Assembly: GCA_963965975.1 (NCBI GenBank)
Contig: OZ014424.1
Span: 2,046,001 to 2,110,000, forward strand
Direction of reading: 5' to 3'
From: Xestospongia bergquistia
Taxonomy: Eukaryota; Porifera; Demospongiae; Haplosclerida; Petrosiidae
Length of the DNA: 64,000 nt
This document shows positions 55,437 through 64,000 of this stretch, in pieces (position 1 is the stretch's first letter; each line of letters starts with the position of its first letter). The notes under the pieces are model-generated. The model had not been told where the DNA came from, did not search any database, and saw only the letters and a list, made by a program, of their open reading frames with translations. The translations under genes were made by a program, and so were the position numbers.

Positions 55437-56819
55437 TGTAAACTATAATTTAACAAACGTAGCAGGATCTGCTAACATTATTATCTACGTATTATCTGGT
55501 AAACTGGCAAATTGGCTGATTTCGACAAATATATGATTATACAGGTTGTATGATGCAAACTGATAGTAAACATATTAAGTTTTGATTACTATTGTACTTT
55601 GTAATTGACTATGTACCAAATTAATTTATATTTAAAACAATTGTTATTTGTTTTAACATTTTGTAAACGGTTAATTCCATAGAGCAACTATATAATCAAA
55701 ACAATATTATGTTTACTTTCAGTTTGCATCATACAGCCTGTATAAATATACATTGGTTAAATCAACATAGTTTCTGTATAAAATAATGATTGTCATCTCT
55801 GGTTAATAACTGTAGGAACAAATACATTTAATATCATTTGAGTAAGAAAAGTTAGAATTATGACAAATGTACTACATAAAGTGTCCACCTAATATACAAA
55901 ACCAATGATTATATTCTACATGTCTGAATGTTGATTTCTGAAGATACCATCTCAAGTGGCTGGATTTAGTTACTTTTTGATTAATTCAACAGGCTTTACA
56001 CTAGCTTCATGTTCTACACAACTGATTTTATTATTGACAACCAGCTAAACTAAAGTATACACTTAAAAATTGTGATGGCATTAGTTATTAGTAATTACAG
56101 TTATCAATGAAACACGCACTGGCTCCATTTTACTATATACCTTAAATTTTATTATTTGTTTTCTTGTAACATTGCATTATATAGTTATTGGTGTTTTTAG
56201 AAAAATGTTGTTCTTGTCTATGACATGGAGTTCAATGATATAATAAGATAACTGTAAGACACAGAATTTAGTCAACCAGAAAGAGTGAGTAGATCTATAC
56301 ATGGTAGTGTGTGAGTAAACGATTGATATATATTTATTCCTAGTAATATTGCTTTAAATATGCCTTCTAACATGTCATATGTGTATCTCTTATGTTTGTA
56401 ATAGTCATACATAAGCTTCCAGCAGGTGTTTTGTATTTATAATGTCTTTTAAACACTAATTTATGCTTAAAAGTAAGAAAAATGTTAATTTTTCTCAGAC
56501 ACTATCCCTCTTATTGACTACCATATTTTACATGTGAGTAGCTCTACCAATTTTAATATAATACCCTCTGTGTAAGAAATCACTGTACATACTTGTAGCA
56601 CATTTTTTGGTGATTATAAAGAATTTTAAAACATTTTAGTTATATATGTTGGTAGTAAATAGTCAGTAATATATAATTTAAATTAAAATTCAAAAAATTA
56701 TAAAGATTCTGAGTTGGCAGACATAAACTGCACGGATACGAGTAATATCAGGTAAATGGAGAATAAGTATTAAATTGATTATAAATAGTAAAAACAGAAT
56801 TTTAATTTGAACTTTATCA
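55437..56819. other. copied intron and upstream DNA of ANK gene 3
   Basis: Matches 36,896-37,614 and then 38,020-38,719. Non-coding here, since the Death-domain exon and leader exon are both missing. Confidence 0.7.
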
Positions 56820-57510
56820 ACAAGTGAACTTGACGTAAGTCTATGACTGGAAGAGAGTCCCATAAATTCACTACTCTATAAAGTAAAAAAAATTAGATAA
56901 TTGTTTTAATAGTTATTTAATTCATTGAGCTTAGAATGAGTTGAGGATTTAGTGTTGGTCATACAGAACATAATAAATTTAGAATATTTGATATGATTTT
57001 GTGGTTTTTCTACTAAGAACATAACATCTTGTAACTCCAACCAATACACAAGAGTAAACAACTTGAAGTATAATCATTATGAGTATGAAATTGGTAGCAT
57101 GAAATTAAATACGTTCTATTAGTTAAATATCCTTTATAAGAGGGGGGGGTAGGTCAAACTTGCAAACAGTAACATATTTGAGAGTGAATTAAGGTCATAT
57201 ATAAAGTTACGTTGATCTTAGAAGAATGAGTGGATGATGACGTTCTTCTAACAAAATGTAGAATTTGTAACATACTCTTGAAATAATATTTTCATAATGA
57301 TGACTCCAAGATAAGTCACTACTAAAAACTATTCAAAGATCATAATGTTGATTATTAACACAGACAACAAATGAATCATTAATAATATCTTGGTGATAAT
57401 CAAAGTTATTGTAAGGAAACACATTAGCTTAAATTTAGGAATATTGAATAAAAGTTCTTACAGGAACTCCAACTAAAAAGGACATCCAGGTCCTTCTGCA
57501 TTAATAAAAG
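56820..57510 (-). pseudogene. decayed LINE reverse-transcriptase 3' end (right copy)
   Basis: Minus-strand pieces: LQKDLDVLFSWSSCKNFYS near 57,435-57,500, NDSFVVCVNNQHYDL then FSSDLSWSHHYENIISRVC near 57,240-57,380, and a VVNLWDSLPVIDL segment near 56,840-56,880 that is preserved better than in the left copy. Stops and shifts throughout. Confidence 0.78.
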
Positions 57511-58535
57511 TAGTGAAAAAAGAGAAATACTAGGATGGGAGACAAGAAAAGGGAGATGATTATGAGAACACTTAGACCTACATGTAAGTCTTAGATGGTG
57601 TGGTGAATGAGAAGAAACAAGATATTTCGGCCAACCAGTAGAGAAAAAGGAGATAGAGGACTGATGAGACGAAACAAATTATTTTAAAACTTATATAGAC
57701 ACTAAAGAAACAGCAAGATCCTAAAACTGTGAACAGCCATCAATCTGTTAATGTATCATTTTATCAACTACTCTCTTGTTCCTTATGTACATATCAGAGC
57801 TGATTCGTGGAAAATCAGTCATTTGTTAACTCGCTTGTAGACAAGCAATCAGACGGAGTTATCCAAATTTTAACCCTTTCATTTACGCCAAGGCAACCGA
57901 CGAATGCAGACGTTGTCAAAACTCTGACTTTATACAACTTCCAGACATTAGATCTTGCTGGATTTGCAAACATAGCTAATAACTACTATAACAGCAGTGC
58001 ACTACAATGTTAACTTAATCATCCTTCTTTCATACAATTGTATGAATTGATGACAGGGGACCAGTGTGAAATATCAAGTTCAGTAATGTATATAAATTAT
58101 TATTGTATAAAAGTTTGAATAAGCCCAAAAAGTAATAATAATGAATCTTTTCTTTAAAACAGGAGAATATTTTCTGAAGATGATCCTTAATTTATGGGAT
58201 AGTTATCAGTAACAAGAGAAACGTAACAGTGATACTTTCATCTGAGACTATTATTCAAACCCTAACAAGTAAAAAAAAATAAAATTAAAATAAAAAGATA
58301 CATTTTCTTTAATGGAAATATACACTTCATTCACACCTTGTCAATACCAGGACATTCATGAATAGTATTAACAACTGTTAGAAAACTTTATTCGATATCT
58401 ACTTTGAGGTCAGTACAATATATAGAAAAGCAATATTAATCACTGACACAAATAAATTGTAGAATGCAGGATGCCATTAACAAGAATTTTTTTCCTGAAA
58501 TTTCTGAAAAAGGCCACTACCAGCTATTTACATTA
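57511..58535. other. non-coding part of duplication D'
   Basis: Conserved with 39,421-40,385. No gene recognised. Confidence 0.4.
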
Positions 58536-58537
58536 TA

Positions 58538-58954
58538 CCGTAAGGGAATAAATTTTCATGGGGGATTTAATTTCGCTGTATTCGTGGGTTGTTGTTTTAT
58601 CACGGAATTTAACTTTTATTCCACCCACGCATAATCACGTGATCTCAATAAAGCATGCAAATAACGGCTACTGTAAAGAGTTACTTCTTTCTATTTTACA
58701 CTGAAGTACTTCTCTGTCAACTGCCTCCCAGATTTTCTTGTATATATGGTACCCTCTCACTATGGATTCATAGGAATAGCTAGCCATACTTGGTGAAAAT
58801 CATGCTTGTGTTCCAACACGTGTCTGATACCACACCCATTAATTAATACTTCACACCCACTAAACACGAAAGTTAATACCCACGAAATTTAAATAATAAA
58901 GCTAAATTTAAAAAACACGAAAATTTAAACCCTCGAAAATTTGTACCCTTACGG
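58538..58954. mobile_element. 417-bp MITE with terminal inverted repeats and TA duplication
   Basis: Left end CCGTAAGGG then AATAAATTTTC; right end reverse-complemented CCGTAAGGGTACAAATTTTC. It is flanked by TA at 58,536-58,537 and 58,955-58,956. The left segmental duplicate at about 40,381-40,400 has the uninterrupted site TTACATTATATTATAATTTA with one TA. TA targets suggest Tc1/mariner-type mobilisation. The interior is GC-richer than its surroundings and has no coding sequence, so movement depended on a transposase elsewhere. Confidence 0.93.
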
Positions 58955-59069
58955 TATTATAATTTATGAGTTTTTAATCATAGCATTGTGTAGTCAATGT
59001 CATCACAACATCACAAATAGTCCAGTGTAAAAGTACATGAAAAACATTACAAATGTTATAGACAGCATG

Positions 59070-59295
59070 ACAGTATTCAGTTTACTTACATGTTCTTTCA
59101 TGCATCATTTCATAAGTATACACCAGCAGATGCTAACACAGGCAACATGTACTTGTTCCATGTACTACTTGCAAAGGCTACCATAATTGTTGTAATCACT
59201 TGTGATTGTTGATTACAATTACAATTGCGATTACAACAAAAAATGTAATTGATTGTAATTGATTACAATTACGATTGTAATCGGCCCCAACTCTG
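59070..59295. mobile_element. internally deleted GATTACAATTAC-rich element (right copy)
   Basis: Corresponds to 40,876-41,157; the left terminus and much of the repeat run are absent here. It ends in ATTGTAATCGGCCCCAAC as in the left copy. Confidence 0.45.
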
Positions 59296-59639
59296 GTATT
59301 CATATGACAAAACATCAACAATAATAGTTGAGATCTTTCATAAGTACTTTACTCATTTTTATAAATAGAAATGAATTATCAATAGTTCAAGTACATTAGA
59401 ATGACTGACATATAATACCATATACCACTTTGGGAGACTTACTACATCAACATATTTAACAGATGAGGTAATAAATACAAATTATAACAAAATTAATGAT
59501 TACTAACATTATTGATATATATGACCATTATCTCATAGGAAGCATCAATAATAAACACACAGAGAGCATGCAACATTACATTCCTTTTGTCAAATTAGGA
59601 AGACAGTACTTGTAAATAGTTCATAGTTATTCACATGGA

Positions 59640-59755
59640 TATACGTCAGTGTCAACATGGTATCAAGGATATATGTCAGTGTCAACATGGTATCAAGGAT
59701 ATACATCAGTGTGAATATGGTATCAAGGATATATGTCAGTGTCAATATGGTTATT
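59640..59755. repeat. 31-bp minisatellite (right copy)
   Basis: About four units of CAGTGTCAACATGGTATCAA then GGATATA-GT. Here all units are of the ACATGG/ATATGG class; the ACAAAG variants of the left array are absent. Confidence 0.9.
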
Positions 59756-60479
59756 GACTTAGTTAAGAAATAAGGTGAATACTTTCATTCCTATATGGTC
59801 TCACTTGAAAGCTATTAGACAACACTTGTATATAGTATACCTGTAAATTTGCAAAAAACGTAAGCATGTGTGCAACAGTTATTCTTGGAACAACATAGTA
59901 AAGAAAAAAACCAAAAGACACCTGATTGGAATCAAACTTTATAAAGAGACCATATAAAGAGTAGTCTAGTAACACTCTAGGACAAACCAGTTCAAATTAA
60001 TAGCTTTGATTGTAAAGATTTGTCACATAATTTCCTTTATGTCAAGTTTTGACAAACAAGGGGATTTTAAATAGGTTTGATAATTGCTATTATTTATCAT
60101 GTTAACTAGTAACAAAATTGTGTTATTAGAAAAGTAATATTAGAAAAAATTTCATGTGGACAACTCATGTGAGTTGCCTCACTAAAGTACATTCATTACT
60201 ATGAAATCATATGTAGGCAATCCAACATGAGGACAATGCTACTATTGTTACCAGTTCCTAGTGGGTTCAAATATCAGCCAGTATTCTTAGAACCTATACA
60301 GCCCATTATCTCCATCTACCATTAATCAACATGCATACATCCCTGACATCATACAATCAAAACCCTAAGACTAATAGTGTTGACAGTCTTAAGACTACCA
60401 TTCAGTGGGGATTGTCATTTCACAAGAAATATTTAAAGACAGATGATAGTTTAAGTAATGCCATGTAATAACCTATGAC
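59756..60479. other. non-coding part of duplication D'
   Basis: Collinear with 41,500-42,236. No gene recognised. Confidence 0.4.
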
Positions 60480-61562
60480 CACAGTACAACTAATTAATTA
60501 AATTTAGTATTACTCTGTACAACTAAAAGCCAAACCCAATAAACACATATGCACAACATGTGGAAAGAAATATTCGTGTTGGAGTGGTATATCAAAGCAT
60601 CTTAAAAATGAGCACAATAATATTGACAATGTGACTATTAGTTGTAACATATTGTAATAACAGGTAAAGACATAACATATGACTGTTCATTATATAGCAG
60701 ATTACCTGATTAAATTCTTCATAAGAGGGTCACTACTCTTCAAATACATCTACTGCATTGAGGTCTCATTGTCAACTCTCTGTAGAAGAGAGAGATAAAT
60801 TAGAACACCATCTAAAGTAAATTAGTTATTGCCAGTAAACTATAGCAAAGGGTAAATATGGATCATATTCTTGATGATGTCAGAGACTCAATACATACTA
60901 GATTACCAGTATAGACAGAGAACACTAAATTACTAGAGAGGACTTTCATAATATAAAGACAAAATAAACCATTGAAGAAATTAGCAGATATAAGAATGAC
61001 TTCCCTATAATTCTACTTAAGAGCCAGGGAAAATCCAAGATAACAACATGGACAATTTAGCAAATGAAAACTTCCTTGTATGTTTACAAACAGAATTTTA
61101 ACAACAGAAATTAGACATGACACTACACTACATTGATTCTACACATAGGGCTAACATGTACAAGTCTGACTTCAATCTATAAATACTATTATTGTTATTG
61201 ATGAGCATGGGGGAGAAATTCCTATTGTATGGATGTTATCCAATAAAGAAGATGCAATGGCATTCAATTCATTTTATACTGCACTTAAAAAGACTTGTGA
61301 TGTAATTTTACCCAAATGGTTTATGTCTGATGATGCTGTTAACTATTTCAATGCACAGAGAGATGTTTTTACAGAGAATAAAATTCAACTCATAAGTTCA
61401 TTGCATTTAGACAGGACATGGAGTAAGGCACTTCCAAAACATGTGAAGAACAAACAACAACAAATTACACTTTATCATCATCTTAGAATTTTATTATATG
61501 AACATAACAAAACTAATTTCCAATTAAGTTACACTGCAAGACTTTTTAACCCATATACATGA
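60480..61562 (+). pseudogene. MULE-type transposase fragment with intact C2H2 finger (right copy)
   Basis: The finger at 60,550-60,615 is intact as C-x2-C-x12-H-x4-H (CTTCGKKYSC, then ISKHLKNEH). The transposase part is open from about 61,183 to 61,562: IDEHGGEIPIVWMLSNKED, KWFMSDDAVNYFNAQRDVF, SSLHLDRTWSKALPKHV. It lacks the rest of a MULE transposase at both ends, with ~550 non-coding bases between finger and core, so it is a fragment despite the open frame. Confidence 0.75.
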
Positions 61563-61794
61563 AAATTACAACCATTTTTTATGTATTTTTTCTGTAATAC
61601 TGAGGATGACCTTAGTTGACTGCTTGTGTCAAAATAATTGCGGTACTCTCTTGATTACTAGCATATAATATTATCATATTTCTATTGTTGCGTTAAATAA
61701 TAAAAACCCTTACATAAAAACTTATCTTCAATATCTTTTGTTCCTTCTATCAAACTTTCCCTTAATCCTTTTAGCAGGTGTATCACCCAACTTC

Positions 61795-61952
61795 CGATCA
61801 CGTGAGCGAATGCGATTATACAGCAAATGTAGCCATGGTAACTGTGGCAAAGTGCTTCCGTCTGAACGTAGCTTCACATCGTAATAGTATATATAACGTA
61901 ATACTATCTATAGGCGGAGATTGGTGATTGATCACTGAGTCTATCGTGCACG
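61795..61952 (+). promoter_or_regulatory. upstream region of FUT-d
   Basis: Same layout as before FUT-a: GATCACGTGAGCG near 61,797, then GGCGGAGATTGG and TTGATCACTGAGTCTAT up to the ATG. The ETS-like core is changed to GCTTCCGTC, and there are small indels. Confidence 0.4.
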
Positions 61953-63168
61953 ATGTTAGTTGACTTGTTCAATTTAAAATGGAGAAAGATTTTAATCCTA
62001 TGCTTTCTGACTATGGCAGTAGTATCGTTCATATACGTCATTGTCACTATGTACACGATATCACTTCGACCGCCATTACGGAATCATTATGAAGCATCTC
62101 AACAGGCAAAGGTATTTCCCGTTAAGAAAACTTATCATTGTAGAAATCTAAGTACTACAATTTTTAATAGCACCACTACGGTTGGAACTAGGGAAAAATC
62201 ATTTTATTATGGATAACATGGTTTGACATAAATTTGTAGAATCACTTGGTAATAGTAGACCAATAACATGTGGACAAAATAAAAATGAATGTTTTCTTAC
62301 TGGTGACAAGAATCTTTATTCTAATAGCAGTGCTGTAGTTTTTCATATTAATTTATATTCCAGAAGGTGATTTATTAAAAGTATTATTGCTGCTAGTGAT
62401 ATGAGTCGACCACTAGACCAAAGGTGGATTTTCTTCACTCAAGAGCCACCACTAAATATTCTTAGATATCATGAATTTATCCCATATTCCAGATCTTTAT
62501 TTAACTGGACAATGACATACAAGTTTACTTCAGATATCAGACAAAGTTATTCTTACGTAGTTCCTGGAAAGTTTAAGGGTGGTTATGATCCTAACAGAAA
62601 TTATCTTGAAAACAGAACTAAAACAGCTATTGCTTTTATAAGTAATTGTAAACGTCTTCGTTTACATGCAGTAAGGGCATTAAAGAAACATATTGTTGTC
62701 GTCGTCTATAGTAAATGTGGAAATCAATGTAAAGCTGACTGCTTCTCTTTGTTACCAAAGTACAAGTTTTATTTGGCTTTTGAGAATGCTGTATGTGAAG
62801 ACTATATTACGGAAAAAACATACAGAAATGCCTTCACTAATGATATAGTTCCAGTAATAATATCAGGGGCAAACTTGTCAAATCCTGAAATCGTTCCTCC
62901 CAATTCTTTCATCAATGGACTTGATTTTAAGAGAGCTGCTGATCTGGCTGATTACCTGAAAAAATTGGTAGTGATCCTCAACTTTATAATAAATTCTTCA
63001 AATGGAGAGATGAGTGGTCTATAATAGATGGTGGGACCTATTGTAGTCCTTGTGATGTGTGTAACAAACTGTATGAACCTATTCAATGTATAACAGTATA
63101 TGATGACATTGAACAATGGTATAGTGTCCAATATGACTGTAAACAATATCCGAAATTGAATGAATGGC
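61953..63168 (+). pseudogene. FUT-d: broken GT10 fucosyltransferase
   Basis: Right-hand duplicate of FUT-a. The start and anchor are intact and it lacks the 8-base deletion of FUT-a. It has single-base losses near 62,196 (A run), 62,232, 62,380 and 62,963, and it shares the 10-base AATTTATATT insertion near 62,350. The normal stop is also lost (TGA to TGG). The longest surviving piece, 62,401-63,024, retains QRWIFFTQEPP and YKFYLAFENAVCEDYITEKT but ends early. Confidence 0.9.
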
Positions 63169-63204
63169 ATCATTTCCTATAGTAAAATAATAATATACGT
63201 AGAA

Positions 63205-63249
63205 GGCGGAGATTGGAAACTTCGTGGTTGATCACAGAGTCTATTATGC
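63205..63249 (+). promoter_or_regulatory. conserved upstream block of FUT-e
   Basis: AAGGCGGAGATTGGAAACTT then GTGGTTGATCACAGAGTCTA, nearly identical to the FUT-b block. A base change makes an extra ATG at 63,246-63,248, out of frame with the gene. Confidence 0.5.
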
Positions 63250-64000
63250 ATGATGTCTCTTGACTCCATATTCTCCAATTTAACATTGAGGAAGATTTTA
63301 ATCCTGTGCATTCTATATATGACAGTATCGCTCGTGTACGTCATCATAGATTTGCACGCCGAATCACTTCGAACGCTATCGCGGAGTCATCATGATAATA
63401 CAGCATCTCAACAGCCAAAGGTACTTCCCGTTAAGAAAACGTATCACTGTAGAAGTCTAAGTACCTCAATTTCTGATAAGACCACTACAGTTGGTAGTAA
63501 TGGGAAAATCATTTTATTATGGACAACTTGGTTTGGCATGAATTTTGTTAAGTCACTTGGTAATAGTAGACCAATAACATGTGGACCAAATAAAAACAAA
63601 TGTTTTCTCACTGGTGACAAGAATCTTTATTCTAATAGCAGTGCTGTAGTTTTTCATATTCCAGAAGATAATTTATTTAGAAGTATTATTGCTGCATATA
63701 ATATGAGTCGACCACTAGACCAAAGATGGATTTTCTTCACTCAAGAGCCACCACGACCTACTTATGAATATAGTGGCTTTATCCCATATTCTGGATTTTT
63801 ATTTAACTGGACAATGACATACAGGTTTAGTTCAGATATAAGACAAAGTTATGCCTATGTAGTTCCTGGAAAGTTTAAAGGTGGTTATGATCCTAACAGA
63901 AATTATCTTGAAAACAGAACTAAAACAGCTATTGCTTTTATAAGTAATTGTAAACCTCCTCGTTTACTTGCTGTAAGAGAATTAATGAAACATATTGATG
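63250..64000 (+). CDS. FUT-e: GT10 fucosyltransferase-like, runs off the window
   Basis: Near-identical duplicate of FUT-b, open from the ATG at 63,250 (or 63,253) to the last base of the window, about 250 codons. The anchor (KILILCILYMTVSLVYVII), the NGKIILLWTTWF strand, QRWIFFTQEPP and the FNWTMTY block are present. The donor-binding motif lies beyond the edge, so activity cannot be judged. Small changes from FUT-b include Ile to Met and Glu-Ser to Lys-Ser near WFGMNFVKSLG. Confidence 0.88.
   Translation, partial: MMSLDSIFSNLTLRKILILCILYMTVSLVYVIIDLHAESLRTLSRSHHDNTASQQPKVLPVKKTYHCRSLSTSISDKTTTVGSNGKIILLWTTWFGMNFVKSLGNSRPITCGPNKNKCFLTGDKNLYSNSSAVVFHIPEDNLFRSIIAAYNMSRPLDQRWIFFTQEPPRPTYEYSGFIPYSGFLFNWTMTYRFSSDIRQSYAYVVPGKFKGGYDPNRNYLENRTKTAIAFISNCKPPRLLAVRELMKHID

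Larger units (their letters stand above)
55437..64000. repeat. large segmental duplication, right copy (D')
   Basis: Direct copy of 36,896-~45,800. It begins in what was intron 1 of ANK gene 3, and a deletion near 56,132 removes the gene 3 leader exon. The copy contains the LINE, MITE insertion, minisatellite, MULE, FUT-d and FUT-e, and continues past the window edge. Confidence 0.9.

Overview
The window looks like nuclear DNA of a non-bilaterian animal, most likely a demosponge of the Amphimedon type. The reasons are AT-rich DNA, spliceosomal introns of only 49-54 bp beside one longer intron, large ankyrin-repeat proteins joined to death-fold-like domains, tandem GT10 fucosyltransferases, and decayed animal-type transposons (LINE, MULE, THAP and SWIM families). 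I have no database support for the species; this is inference from the sequence.

Left part (1-37,640): a cluster of minus-strand ankyrin (ANK) genes. Gene 1 (2,411-7,216, four exons) and gene 2 (18,804-25,223, possibly one 54-bp in-frame intron) carry a repeated N-terminal helical domain. Gene 3 (33,344-37,636, three exons) has a recognisable Death domain instead. All three then carry a shared 'middle module', short 26-residue ankyrin-like repeats, and ordinary 33-residue ANK repeats. A fourth copy (12,351-14,987) is a clear pseudogene, and smaller relics lie at about 17,905-18,165, 29,003-29,290 and 33,119-33,188. The flanking non-coding DNA was duplicated with the genes: 9,395-14,987, 15,918-18,800 and 29,872-36,665 are related. 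The proteins look like intracellular repeat-based sensors or scaffolds with a death-fold signalling end; this role is inferred.

Right part (36,900-64,000): a plus-strand cluster of GT10 (alpha-1,3-fucosyltransferase-like) genes. FUT-a (43,747) is broken, FUT-b (45,040) is intact, FUT-c (49,546) is open but has lost a family-conserved Glu, FUT-d (61,953) is broken, and FUT-e (63,250) is open to the window edge. A ~9-kb direct segmental duplication (36,896-~45,800 and 55,437-64,000) explains the a/b and d/e pairs. It also copied the upstream region of ANK gene 3, a decayed LINE, a MULE fragment and a minisatellite. One duplicate later received a 417-bp MITE with a TA target duplication; the other keeps the empty site.

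Between the fucosyltransferases lie a second paralogous intergenic pair (46,264-47,700 and 50,836-52,500), inverted repeats, a fucosyltransferase fragment, and a patch of transposon-derived relics (C2H2 finger, THAP and SWIM, 53,580-55,430). I saw no rRNA, tRNA or CRISPR array.
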